Assembly: GCA_001839685.1 (NCBI GenBank) | Contig: MLAK01001205.1 | Location: 1 to 27,344, forward strand | Direction: 5' to 3' | Origin: Tritrichomonas foetus | Lineage: Eukaryota; Parabasalia; Tritrichomonadida; Tritrichomonadidae | DNA length: 27,344 nt | Shown: piece after piece, positions 20,501-27,169 of the stretch | Numbering within the stretch: position 1 is the stretch's first letter | How the letters are laid out: each line of letters starts with the position of its first letter | The notes under the pieces: model-generated | Databases searched by the model: none | Seen by the model: the letters and a program-made list of their open reading frames with translations, nothing else | Told to the model about the DNA's origin: nothing | Translations under genes and position numbers: made by a program

Positions 20501-22699
20501 TACTTCAATATTGATGAAATACCTGTTGATATTGATCCACAGCCACCTGTTCGATTTGTTGATCTTTCTGTTGATGCTCATGTTACAACAGAAATGATTG
20601 CTTTAAGATTATACCAATTAACTAATGAGAAGCAAATTCACGAAGCAGCACAGATCGAACATGAAATGAGAAAAATTAATGACCAACTTAAAAACACTGA
20701 ATCAACCATTCGAACAGTCCTGGTTGAAAGCTCCACAAAAATATTTGCCGATAAAAACATGCAGTGGGAATTCACAAATATAGTTCGAAAGAGAAAAGAA
20801 CTCACAGCTAAAGCTCGACAGCTCAAACAACAACATCTTTGGTTATTTGATGATTTCCCCACGCTCACTTTATTAGCTAAAAACCTGAATGAATTCTTCG
20901 CACCATTTCCACAAGTTTCTCAACTTTGGCAAGCCTTTGAATCTGAATTTGAAGATGTAAAGAGAGTGTCTTCTGAAACCCTCTTCGAACATGTTCAAAC
21001 TCGATTAATTGGTGTATTTTGTGGTTCAATTCCAATTATTGATCGTATTAAAACTTGCGCTGCTGCATTTTCTCTTAAACTTGATGGATCCGATTCTGTT
21101 CCTCAAACAAATCGATTTGAAAACCGCAAGATTCTTCGAAGCAACAGTGATGATCGTTTTATGTGCTCACCATTGATTGCCTACGATGAATCAACAATCG
21201 AAAACGATGATAAAAATGCCATTCGAGTCAGTAGGTCAAATGAAAACATAGTTAGTGAATTTGGAATGCTTGATTCTGGATTTGATAAACTTATAACTCG
21301 CCTTGATGAGTTAACTAATGGAGAAATTCGTTCAATGCAAATTTCAATCAATTTTTTGAAACGAACTCATGCAAGAAGACCTGTAATTATTCACACAGAA
21401 GATGCATCATATCAAATGGTAGCATTTTTGCACTTATTTAAAGTTGAATTAACACACATTAATAACTTATCTAGTGTTGTTCAAACTGCTGCACAAAGTG
21501 GAAATATCCTTGTTACACTATGCTCTGACTTGGGACATATTGAACAACTTCTTGCAGCCATCTCCGCAGTTACATCAGCTGGTTATTTATCACCTGATTT
21601 CCGATTGATTGCATTTGTTGTTGATATTAAATATATGGACCTTTGTTGTAAATCTGATTTATTACGTAGCAAGTGTTATCTTCTTCATATTGATGCACCA
21701 ATTGCAGTAAGTACCGCATTTCCATCAACAATTAAATCACTTAGTCAAACCAGATATGATCTATTTTCCACTAAAATTGCCTTATTCGATGCAGCTGTCA
21801 TTGTCACTAATCACATTGCTCGACAAGGAAAAGCACATTCATATTATACATTTAGAACTTCTTTATTATGTTCAAAAGACTCAAGTACGGCCAATACATT
21901 TGATATAGGTCAGTTTTTACTTGATTTTGTTTATTCTGCTGATTGTGAACTTTGTAATGTTTCACTTAATCATATTCGTGAAAGAATTGCGAATAATCGG
22001 ATAAGTAAAGAATATCCATTACCTAAATCATTGGCTGATCGCCAAATTCTCCAAAGTCTTGAATCAATGCCACCAATTGATGATCCTCTTATGCTTGGAT
22101 TTGATGAAATGGACTTTGATTTCTTCAAAGCGAAATTGCTTGAAACTTCAGCAAAAGGTACCTTCGGAGGACATCATCAAAATGGAAAGAATGCAAAAAC
22201 CTGTGAACCTTTAAGGAAAACAGGTGATAAAAATGTATATCTTTCATTCGAAAAGAAATTAAAAGATCTCGCTGTTCCCAATTTCGCTTTGGATGGACAA
22301 AGAGAAAAACAATTCAGTACCCAGCCTGCAGTGATTGATCTTTCTCTACTTTACCAACCATTAATAATGATTAATAAGCTTGTATATGACGATGTTATTA
22401 AGAATGGTAAGTTTGATAGAGTTATATCATTAAGGGAAGGTGGAGCAAATGATCATTCCAAACTTGTGTTTAGTGGACTTTTCTCACAAGGAGCTAATTT
22501 TGATAATAAATTGGGAATTTTTAAGAGGCACAGTGGATACATGAGACTTCCACCAATTGAATTCTTTATTACAGATAAAACAAATGATCTTTATCCAGCA
22601 CAACTATTTCATAACGGAAAATTCCTTATGACTGTCTTTGTAAAGAAAGACGATAAGGATACTATTGTTACTATATTTTCTTATGCAAATCATGAATAA
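11510..22699 (+). CDS. Dynein heavy chain, axonemal single-headed type, with degenerate AAA1/AAA3/AAA4 sites
   Basis: This 3729-residue protein has a full dynein heavy chain layout, although it is shorter than usual (about 4000-4600). Residues 1-150 are basic and Ser/Thr/Pro-rich. EWRPCSVISYN and LRFDAENASRFEKR (about 188-225) resemble the N-terminus of single-headed inner-arm chains of the DNAH1 kind. The linker includes NPNLRSRHWVSLSKLV (about 910) and KRKAFPRFRLLSDSQLVRIL (about 1130). AAA1 starts near 1365 (YGFEF); its P-loop position reads GVSTIDT (1405-1411) and Walker B reads FIIFHDLNN. AAA2 has an intact GKPLSGKT (1646-1653) and IIFDGP (D1702). The AAA3 P-loop position reads GTKSSTMN (1984-1991) and AAA4 reads SPLPTLPA (2309-2316). 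The stalk coiled coil covers about 2515-2625, and the microtubule-binding tip about 2626-2735 (HPPHGVVLVVCAMC to SSAAKSICSFIRS...YYEAL). The returning coil, AAA5, AAA6 and a C-terminal domain (LVFSGLFSQGANFD...LPPIEFF) follow. In motile dyneins AAA1 hydrolysis drives the stroke, so this protein is inferred to be non-motile. The frame is intact over 11.2 kb, arguing for selection. The stop forms TAAA. Confidence 0.95.
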   Translation: MKKIPDSLTQKHTKGGPDTLKKKSKLTDDNIIDGFMSTIYGNKDPPDRSTRTSSKTTINKKSTLDGTNKKCIQTAAPFPVKIQSGPFSRNEEFDVSKSSSKKTPRLFIPATIKHQQSHTPGSARPTVKKPLSPHPPVDSRPKISFDKLSNFDDADFEDKYFMDNILKKLKKGPVPASSLYYTSSGETEWRPCSVISYNPPNFVIQWNITGQTKEVARISLRFDAENASRFEKRRQKAIKTRIEIDAEVRQEAYILARAESMNHAIDPEIVNETLNRLSPFERKSKLLTDLIIEVQQQYNHAFAVVDYINMWDDPEAVEDFEKHGMKRIEYSFNKPPIPVMPLKPSPIQFPHYKRLRELVYLTNDIRNDNFLENISPTVTTVSDFFQEFKFHFTTAASSARSIIYNQLQDQADDLLKPYSQESKKESLLTMINLRYKHALADLTMRALNHIVNSGLIFKVVSSNDPQIVDQPANTLIRSGCDFINEVYRTFIDESPLKIDPSSVEDSTLPLNVPELDRNKEEVLEKWKSLINENFGAYNKTISDINEMTEGIPRDLKKKLEEILPQDYFDVLRNGKKPVGDIKDINYTLIGESLKYARKGINEFLLNYSTMLSYPMFTFDISKFYQKIQELYHEFITSIFKYLTAHSDLQLIKISEMISSLDHQCSSPAKSIEEWYEKHTLLFHVVANAQSISEMLDQVSVLLSFLSEYLYEPDHGFVKLYDVKSQIFNVVKSLPKYQQQDISERSLFTNEHEKLKKELDIQLQAFQIKVHKFHNKDPTKNIQAVNNKLHLRKKTFDDLLKKVELYQSRDKALDVSVTKYPISQDIQHDFDIFIPVWNIALSLGEEIPKWLSTQYKELNIHEISDTLVKWETKLKDTVTDLGQSHSMIPMLEILIEQISQYIVHLQIARAFCNPNLRSRHWVSLSKLVNMELNPNDVITWHWMIESGMESYIIGINAISRTADMEFKVERTLSGMIEELRTLKLKVNEVDGVVRLEDPSYAVEMLTDHQRKMQEVFIPPYVNPFISKIKDYEVLSNNVKQILKHTLDAQARIDELKPAMDSQDLRVQHEDVCNEFDKQVAKFNDFTENFQLSLSFHQIVSNQKYVDISNDLLNEFNELKGNLSSILEEKRKAFPRFRLLSDSQLVRILSNCQTPSKISDLFNIMYPSISTVLFNSSNEFECIGLKSIYNEALKFKNKVQVTPEKVEKWFSVFDEEIKHSVRLSTQVLLSKRATNLEKMVKAHPVQITQLVNEIVFTSNITKCFSTFESTFSENKLAQLNEQFGIVLNALNSEIEFLTDVYKRNPCIQVSSSILTNLEHRDTVQKLMKDTVYTPENPIWYSKVKYISTTAPNFDVTVQIGPSSYPYGFEFGLARSPLPQTINNTIMNVNIMMGMGAKIPTVICSQIGVSTIDTILNFTTLVGKMPIVVKCSCSVDFEHLKKMMEIAQETNSFIIFHDLNNLNENSFNELSIEVLRRKESLSSQVRIFGTYSIVDECPERLKLAYRPILLNTSDAKEQFKLLLLSSGMKEVDSFASKLDTFTNNISLTFFPKINLIYPIQLVQRAIVNTNFAPCIGNDKKCQLELYKTLSMELKSKYGNYKEYSQLQKSVDILFDVKDSKDLVPGKVQNEKQKLFEEFLQFHFSSVLLGKPLSGKTKILNMTAQSLGYKPEYINQHSLDANSLFCGANAGLISSLLPDTEMIIFDGPLKNSELETIAINLAKPLFISFGDNTKVLLTEKHRFIFETDSIAQASPALLGNCPIFFLGDDFLSFEDRINFFLETLREDSRLIDQVSQTIVGSRISTKDIMKVIHDFTSFFFPKIEVSPNSPITPRHCLASYFTYLKCSILSYYVTENININVKNSAQDLIEDIPNLALFALYWAFAACFDDDQRILFDQKLRTLSSSQYKMKFDSPIFDVYFDYRQRKWRKWIESGSELLPISRENGDIYRTMADISPHCLLTSLSVLLPALHITHTLLSEGCNVLICGTKSSTMNDLILAKPYVSDNFSPFSFRFPPGGSHKIVRKMLLSILPDPTSTQGFTIRKPLLSLFDFDPSSSASELMRFLIEHGYAHNDVSYVKDVVHGIRFVVSCENETVNQRLAHHMFMIRIPKPTEKIEKSALSHAISVLWNIPDNDSAISSELIKLFKETSKIYSFDIDHLFIVLQRVATVMNNQEPSFLCNAIAHESVAVFYNAYHESSILNSISNAVSNISKKLKYSYDNPNDIAGISLLSNLNSSLYRKVSSFDDVEEPGLPITISKNNNAGSSLKLTSSAKFDLTVTDAMKSFTKTQQFDALSLSRALSTPRTNVTICSPLPTLPAKLVTYACDIIKADLKQKRLNESLMKCFHDQFISGGIKKTHHVLFINDEELTKKERKLLPQLANSSNVFGLFSRGEKLKIMTELYANGSNPFDDDTCESMSGYNQLLSDFLTDCECHFHLCIATHDTGTYRSGNSIVYRPYYDEKHALNDLIESVKIDGLKSKIENLKEIEMFQHFPYLLKFPNMSHFVIGYKQRLEALRAKLNEKKNIVGQIAMIGEELSAFMKEKFEEMEKMKTELTALNAELEVSSKQTDEMNVFAQSETEKFEKETQELQKQEVEAEKLRKELQKKLQETKSILESASKEVRALSSRDVAIIKAMNHPPHGVVLVVCAMCIVLDQPIDTTKEEEEIWNNAKRVMNDASFLNKLISKALDSLTTPVLEKLKIIIADPNFDPKVIQRASSAAKSICSFIRSVVPYYEALDIYKERAKVVEENEVGLKLLREQHNKAMNDLARSKKDYLETQNRLNDLTKRKKMSEDQLFEHSQKIDSYQKIDDMMKPFFAQNKLEQASTEKLLNTLEDDCFHSQMLVDLLGPYTNDERNQIAKIFAPKAGRYTFLPFEDDPLVNKWQTLNYPVSLFTKENTLMLSPNSARWVAAVGLKNVPDSYTRQILGKNIVCSLSVLSPTFEDSFIFSIKRNQGIVIYDYNFNEPHPLVMRVFYSQMANGLVVFNNESFNVPENFIVYFNIDEIPVDIDPQPPVRFVDLSVDAHVTTEMIALRLYQLTNEKQIHEAAQIEHEMRKINDQLKNTESTIRTVLVESSTKIFADKNMQWEFTNIVRKRKELTAKARQLKQQHLWLFDDFPTLTLLAKNLNEFFAPFPQVSQLWQAFESEFEDVKRVSSETLFEHVQTRLIGVFCGSIPIIDRIKTCAAAFSLKLDGSDSVPQTNRFENRKILRSNSDDRFMCSPLIAYDESTIENDDKNAIRVSRSNENIVSEFGMLDSGFDKLITRLDELTNGEIRSMQISINFLKRTHARRPVIIHTEDASYQMVAFLHLFKVELTHINNLSSVVQTAAQSGNILVTLCSDLGHIEQLLAAISAVTSAGYLSPDFRLIAFVVDIKYMDLCCKSDLLRSKCYLLHIDAPIAVSTAFPSTIKSLSQTRYDLFSTKIALFDAAVIVTNHIARQGKAHSYYTFRTSLLCSKDSSTANTFDIGQFLLDFVYSADCELCNVSLNHIRERIANNRISKEYPLPKSLADRQILQSLESMPPIDDPLMLGFDEMDFDFFKAKLLETSAKGTFGGHHQNGKNAKTCEPLRKTGDKNVYLSFEKKLKDLAVPNFALDGQREKQFSTQPAVIDLSLLYQPLIMINKLVYDDVIKNGKFDRVISLREGGANDHSKLVFSGLFSQGANFDNKLGIFKRHSGYMRLPPIEFFITDKTNDLYPAQLFHNGKFLMTVFVKKDDKDTIVTIFSYANHE

Positions 22700-22868
22700 A
22701 ATGTAATTTTACTATGCAATATATCCAAACTTCTTCTTGTTTTTTCTCTTTATTTATTTTAATGGTTGCTTTGAATCATTGTATGTGTGAGATATTTGGA
22801 ATATTTTGACATGTTGAGATATTATGTTATATAGATATTGTAGTCAACATTTCAAAAGCATTATATGA

Positions 22869-23069
22869 TTTTACATCGAAGGACAGCCTTATGAAGGAGA
22901 GGATATGAAAAAATTACTAACAACAAATTTCCCGCCATTTACCGTCAGAAACACACTTATGGACTCAACATCAACCAACATTACCGATATTGGTGAACCC
23001 ATGAATGAATAATTAACAAAACAAGGTGCGAATTTGAAAGCTTTAATCAATGAATCCAACAAATGCTGA
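22869..23069 (+). pseudogene. Possible decayed gene fragment with an in-frame stop
   Basis: One frame is open from 22869, contains ATG at 22905 and reads 47 codons to TAA at 23010-23012. It then resumes in the same frame for 18 codons (LTKQGANLKALINESNKC) to TGA at 23067. The composition is protein-like and less AT-rich than the surroundings, with NFPPFTVRNTLMDS and ITDIGEPMNE before the stop. It may be a remnant of a gene interrupted by one nonsense change, or a small 35-codon gene from ATG 22905. I do not recognise the family. No initiator is evident. Confidence 0.3.
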
Positions 23070-23542
23070 CCTCGTCAATCATTATATTCATTAAAAGGAT
23101 ACCATATGCCCCCTAAGTAGTATTGGATTTCATGTGCAAATGTCCAGATATTCTGTTATATACATCAAATCATGCCAAAGATATATATAAGGTTAGTGCT
23201 ACTCTCCTGTATTCTTTTAGGCATACTAACCCGCTCCCTCTCATTCGAATTCGCTCTTTCTATGTATCTCATTCTTGCCTATTTCATGTTGGTTTGTCAT
23301 TCAAAAACATGAGAATAAAAAATATAATTCCAATTATTATTCTTTATTTATCACATTACATTTTTATCATTTATTTGTTCAAAACATGCACCACTGGCTG
23401 CATCTGAAATCATTCATGGTTTGTGGTGCGAGGTCGGTTAACTTTCTTTTGACATTTCCACATCACTTTCCATATTCAAAAAGTTAAACTTTTTTTGGTG
23501 TCATAAAAACAAAAATTGATTGTGTAATTGCAAATTTTTACA

Positions 23543-23547
23543 TCACA
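23543..23547 (+). promoter_or_regulatory. Initiator element of the PDI-like gene
   Basis: TCACA matches TCA(C/T)(A/T). With the A at 23545 as start, the leader before ATG 23564 is 19 bases. This supports ATG 23564 instead of the in-frame TTG at 23528. Confidence 0.5.
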
Positions 23548-23563
23548 TTTCAGTTCATCAAAA

Positions 23564-24604
23564 ATGCTTCTTTTTTCATTTCTTTCGATTTGTGGTTGCT
23601 TTAATTTCGGTCCATCAGTGATTGAGCTCACAGCGAACAACTTCCAACGCGAGGTCGAACATCGAGACAATAAAACTGTCTACTTTGTAATGTTTCATGG
23701 ACAGCATTGCCCAGCCTGCCAAATGGCTTATCCTGAATTTGTCGAAGCTGCAAATGAAGCTGTTGGAATGGTTAAATTTGGCCATATCGATACATCCCAA
23801 GAATACGCGCTTGGAAGTCAATTTCAAATATATTCAATCCCAACTTTCATTATTTTCCATCCGAACGGTCAAACAACTTACAATCGAGAAAGACTAGCCA
23901 GAACAATGCTAAACGTCGCTTCACGGTTTATTCCGAATCTATCCCAACCGGTTGATGATTCATGGCTTCCAACGAACGAAACTCGCTCAGTTATTTTATT
24001 CACTGATAAGCAAAATACACCACCAATTTGGTCAGCCATAAGTTGTGAATTTGAAAATAACACAAAAAATATCCAAATCGGATTTTGCAACAATGCAACA
24101 ATTCAAAAGGAATTTGGAATAACAGCGGTTCCTACAATTTTAATGATAAATGGAGAACATAAATTCGTTTATAATAATAAGAATAGGTTCCAGCTAATCA
24201 GAAAAACAATCATTGACTTCTTTGAGGGTGTCATTCCCGATTCACCAAAACCAACACCAGCACCTGTACTTATTGACAACTTAGAAAGTCAAGAGGATTT
24301 TGAGAATCAATGCAAAGGAAAAGGACTCTTCTGTGTCGTCCAAAAAGGTGAAGAACCAACATCAGAATTTAATAATGCTGCTAAAAAGTATAGACATGAT
24401 CATTTTAAATTCTTCCTTTGTAAACCTGAAAATTGCCCATTTGATTTTCTGAAGGAATCTGTTTGGATTTTCCATCACAGAAGAGAAGCAGGAATTCGAG
24501 TAGATAATTTGGAAACACTAGGATCAACACTCGATCGAGTAATTGATGGTGGTGCAAGATTTGTTCCACTTGAGAAACTCAAAACTGAAGCTGAAGAGTT
24601 ATAA
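23564..24604 (+). CDS. Secreted/ER thioredoxin-domain protein, PDI-like (PDIA6/P5-like)
   Basis: This 346-residue protein is probably a thiol-disulfide oxidoreductase or chaperone of the secretory pathway. A short hydrophobic signal peptide covers about residues 1-16 (MLLFSFLSICGCFNFG). The first thioredoxin domain (about 18-125) has the redox motif GQHCPACQMAYPEF (C49 and C52; the usual Trp before the motif is His) and the cis-proline strand IYSIPTFIIF. A second thioredoxin-like domain (about 130-225) has GITAVPTILMIN but no CxxC. A Pro-rich linker (PKPTPAP) leads to a third segment, EDFENQCKGKGLFCVV onward. It resembles the redox-inactive C-terminal domain of PDIA6/P5. There is no membrane anchor. 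The C-terminus is AEEL, a weak variant of KDEL-type ER retention signals, so ER residence is possible but uncertain. The stop is TAAC, not TAAA. Confidence 0.85.
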   Translation: MLLFSFLSICGCFNFGPSVIELTANNFQREVEHRDNKTVYFVMFHGQHCPACQMAYPEFVEAANEAVGMVKFGHIDTSQEYALGSQFQIYSIPTFIIFHPNGQTTYNRERLARTMLNVASRFIPNLSQPVDDSWLPTNETRSVILFTDKQNTPPIWSAISCEFENNTKNIQIGFCNNATIQKEFGITAVPTILMINGEHKFVYNNKNRFQLIRKTIIDFFEGVIPDSPKPTPAPVLIDNLESQEDFENQCKGKGLFCVVQKGEEPTSEFNNAAKKYRHDHFKFFLCKPENCPFDFLKESVWIFHHRREAGIRVDNLETLGSTLDRVIDGGARFVPLEKLKTEAEEL

Positions 24605-25117
24605 CTCTTTCACTTCATATGGGAATGAAATGTAATACTATTATATTAAAAATTTTCTTTTAATTGTTCAATCAACTACTTAGTTAGATGATGCATTTTT
24701 TTAACAACCAAAGAATCCCACAAAATGATTGATCTTTTCTTTCTATATACCTCCAAGAAGTCGCCTTGGATTATTCCCTAAACAATTGTCAACGAAACAG
24801 TGTAACAATAAAAGAAAATATGTGAAATTTTACGAAAAACTATGGATTAAGAAAGGACAAACTCTGGGATATAACTTAAGCAGTCGTGGATCATATTACA
24901 TGATGTAAAACAGTCACTTTCAACATTGAAAATATAGTCAAAATGATTAGTTTAAAAGGATGACCATTTATACATTGAATTTCTGACATTAAAAAAGTAG
25001 AAATAACATGTGCTAATTATAAATGAGCAATTTTTCATGAGCAAAGATTCATCAATTCCTCCACCATATTGTTAGGCATGATTAAAATGAAAGCAAAAAG
25101 AAATGAAATAATAATAT
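24605..25117. other. Convergent intergenic region, nothing recognised
   Basis: Lies between the 3' ends of the PDI-like gene (+) and the bromodomain gene (-). AT-rich with stops in all frames. No RNA gene or repeat is seen. TTAAAA near 24645 may serve the PDI-like transcript. Confidence 0.45.
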
Positions 25118-25696
25118 TTATTGAGAAATTTCCATAATTTTCTTTCTAACACTTTCATTCAAAAACATCCATTTCTTTTCAAGTGTGTCTATCGTTCCAC
25201 CACCAAGTTCACTTTCAATTTGAATTATTTGATCTTCAGATAATTTTGAAAGGTCCGGCATTGGAGCATCCTTGAACGAGAGAGATACGTCGGCTGGTGC
25301 TGACCTCATGTGCTCCTGTAACTCGGCGATTGCTCTGTTTAAAGATCTGAACCATTCTTGATCTGCGCTCTCTGCTTTTTCGCAGTACTGTTTCTGTACT
25401 TCATTCATGATGTCGTCACAAATGAGCGCATACATGCTGTTCGGTCCGTTGAAGAGTTTGGCATTATCGCAAATTAATTTTATATCGTCGATGAAACTTT
25501 CAACCGTTTGATATTCGTCGCCGAGCAACTTTTTCTTCATTGTACTCAAGTCCATTGGTGTCTTAATGACCTCTAAATAATTGGGTGCGCTATCTCGAAT
25601 AGGATCTACAGGCTGTCTGAAGGGCATCGTTATCGGCATTTTATTTAGTTCGGTTAAAAGCTTCTGGCACCATGTTTTGTCGAATTCGCTCAGCAT
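25118..25696 (-). CDS. Single-bromodomain protein
   Basis: This 192-residue protein has one bromodomain (about residues 5-105), the module that reads acetyl-lysine, usually on histones. Helix Z begins at FDKTWCQKLLTELNK. The ZA loop has MPFRQPVDPIRDSAPNYLEVIKTPMDL (24-50), with the canonical WPF shelf changed to MPF and the PVDP, Y40 and PMDL elements present. Helices B and C carry CDNAKLFNGPNSMYALICDDI (76-96), with the acetyl-lysine-binding Asn N83 retained and the preceding Tyr changed to Phe. After the domain, about 85 residues include a helical end (LEKKWMFLNESVRKKIMEI) that I cannot assign. It is about half the size of BET proteins and has no second bromodomain. It lies downstream of the minus-strand Myb gene with 188 bases between, and has its own initiator candidate, so it is probably transcribed separately. 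The stop forms TAAA. Confidence 0.92.
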   Translation of the reverse strand: MLSEFDKTWCQKLLTELNKMPITMPFRQPVDPIRDSAPNYLEVIKTPMDLSTMKKKLLGDEYQTVESFIDDIKLICDNAKLFNGPNSMYALICDDIMNEVQKQYCEKAESADQEWFRSLNRAIAELQEHMRSAPADVSLSFKDAPMPDLSKLSEDQIIQIESELGGGTIDTLEKKWMFLNESVRKKIMEISQ

Positions 25697-25723
25697 TTTA
25701 TAAGCTTTTAAAATTCTGATCTG

Positions 25724-25751
25724 AATGAAACATTGACCATTAATTGACCAT
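25724..25751 (-). promoter_or_regulatory. Promoter region of the bromodomain gene: initiator plus tandem 9-mers
   Basis: On the minus strand, TCATT (25728-25724) fits the trichomonad initiator and would give a 30-base leader. Immediately upstream, ATGGTCAAT occurs twice (25740-25732 and 25751-25743), start-to-start spacing 11 bases, about one helical turn. This arrangement looks like a paired protein-binding site. The role is inferred. Confidence 0.4.
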
Positions 25752-25884
25752 AATTATAAAAGTGTCAAAAATGTAACCCTTTCATGTTACTTTTTATTTG
25801 AATGAAAAAGTGAAAGTCGCTAAAATCGATAAGAAAGCTCTATTTATTAAAAAAAATTGTGACTATTGAATCGGAAATCATTCT

Positions 25885-26451
25885 TTATATCTGCATGAAA
25901 TTGCAATCATCAAATGTATCCCATAAATATGGATCTTCACTATCAGATATTTCAAAATGGATAAGTTGTTCAAAATTATCACAAAAGAAATATTCATCTG
26001 TTTTATCAAGTTCATTGTAGTCTTCAGTATCTTCTTTTTTCTGAGAAATAACATCATTGTTATGAATTTCTTTTTCTTTTTTCATGATTCTTTGTAAAAC
26101 ATGGTATCTATTTTTAATCATTGCATCAGTTCGATGCTCAAAGAATTTTGCTATCTGCATCCACCGAGGACCCAATTCAATAAATTTTGAGAGAATCAAA
26201 TTATCTTCATCTTCTGTCCATTCATCTTTTTTCAAATTTGGATTCAAGTAATATTGCCACCTTTCACGACATTGTCTGGAATTTCTTCCGTTCATACTTT
26301 TTGCCAAATATCTCCAATTGTCATCCCCAAATCTTTTCACAAGTTCAATTAATTCTAAGTCTTCTTGTGGTGTCCATTTGAAATGTTGTTTGAATATTGG
26401 GTTTTTCCTCGGTCTTTTTATTTCCTGGAGATGTGAGGGCAAATCTGTCAT
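25885..26451 (-). CDS. R2R3 Myb DNA-binding protein with acidic tail
   Basis: This 188-residue protein is probably a nuclear transcription factor. Repeat R2 (about 22-70) has the full W26, W46, W65 set and the recognition helix RNSRQCRERWQYYL (56-69). Repeat R3 (about 75-122) has W78, W97 and Y116, with recognition helix RTDAMIKNRY (107-116), so the KN base-contact pair is kept, unlike the plus-strand Myb of this window. A basic N-terminus (KRPRK, 12-16) may be a nuclear signal. The C-terminal 60 residues are strongly acidic and aromatic (EDTEDYNELDKTDEYFF, then ISDSEDPYLWDTFDD), a composition typical of transcription activation regions. It lies upstream of the bromodomain gene on the same strand. 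A clear initiator sits 12 bases before the ATG, and the stop forms TAAA. Confidence 0.94.
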   Translation of the reverse strand: MTDLPSHLQEIKRPRKNPIFKQHFKWTPQEDLELIELVKRFGDDNWRYLAKSMNGRNSRQCRERWQYYLNPNLKKDEWTEDEDNLILSKFIELGPRWMQIAKFFEHRTDAMIKNRYHVLQRIMKKEKEIHNNDVISQKKEDTEDYNELDKTDEYFFCDNFEQLIHFEISDSEDPYLWDTFDDCNFMQI

Positions 26452-26457
26452 TCACGA

Positions 26458-26465
26458 AGAAGTGA
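26458..26465 (-). promoter_or_regulatory. Initiator element of the minus-strand Myb gene
   Basis: TCACTTCT on the minus strand matches the first eight bases of the trichomonad consensus TCAYTWYT exactly. The A at 26463 as start gives a 12-base leader to the ATG at 26451. Confidence 0.65.
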
Positions 26466-27169
26466 ACTGAATGCCCTTCTGACTTTTTCATATCATATTA
26501 TTTAATTTCATTCAAAAGTTTCTGCGAAAATATAATTTAAAATACTTCAATTTTTCAATAGGTCAGTTCAAAATGTTTGGCATTTTATATCTGAAACTTG
26601 GAAATGCGGTTTTGGTCAATGATTTGAAGAATAAGTTCAAAATGAAATTTTTCACCGAATTGACAAACAAGATCTCAGCTTATATTTAGTCCCAAATCTT
26701 TCTTATATCATAGAATGAAGTGTAGTTTGGTTATATCTGGAAAAAATCAGGGTTTTGTAAAATAATTTGCTTTTTTTATGTTTGGTCGAATAAACTCGTA
26801 TCCAGGAAAAAAAAATCTAGACTTAATTTATTTCCTTTTTATTTCGTTCGGACAATGAATGTTTCTGGAAACTGTCTGGAGATTTGCTTATTCAATAATT
26901 GTATTATATGAAAAAATTCACTTTTTAAATATACTTTTGAGAAATTCAGGAAATGAATCAATACGTTTTCAATGATGGAAAATCCATGAGATGAATTCAT
27001 CTATGTTTACATTATCTTGTAAATGTGATTATCACATGCAAAAAGAAATCAGTTATGCAAAGATGGCACAAGGAAAATTTTCAACATTATACAAAATTAT
27101 CAATAAAATTATTGTAAATACTTTGATTTCAATTACTCTAGTTATAACATGTTTACTATGAATGTCAAG
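26466..27169. other. Divergent intergenic region
   Basis: AT-rich DNA between the minus-strand Myb gene and the partial gene at the right edge. It contains one 38-codon ATG frame at 26573-26689 (starting MFGILYLKLGNAVLV), which could be a small protein or a fragment but has no recognised motif or clear initiator. No RNA gene or repeat is seen. Confidence 0.4.

Larger units (their letters stand above)
22700..23563. other. Intergenic region with a coding remnant
   Basis: About 860 bases between dynein and the PDI-like gene. The segment 22869-23069 looks like decayed coding sequence and is listed separately. The rest is AT-rich. A frame of about 94 codons at 23123-23407 starts without ATG and is rich in Ile, Tyr and Phe, as expected of translated AT-rich noncoding DNA. 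Confidence 0.4.

Noticed and set aside
11510..22699. The possibility that the dynein gene is simply a pseudogene
   Set aside because: The frame is uninterrupted for 3729 codons with conserved linker, stalk tip and C-terminal motifs and a TAAA stop, which a decaying gene would not keep.
22781..22860. GTATGT resembling a trichomonad 5' splice site
   Set aside because: It lies after the dynein stop and no ACTAACACACAG-like acceptor follows.
22893..22907. Purine-rich GGAGAGG just before ATG 22905, resembling a bacterial ribosome site
   Set aside because: The genome is eukaryotic with trichomonad signals; there is no other sign of bacterial DNA here.
23123..23407. Open frame of about 94 codons between dynein and the PDI-like gene
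   Set aside because: It starts at TTG, its composition is that of translated AT-rich noncoding DNA, and it shows no domain, initiator or TAAA stop.
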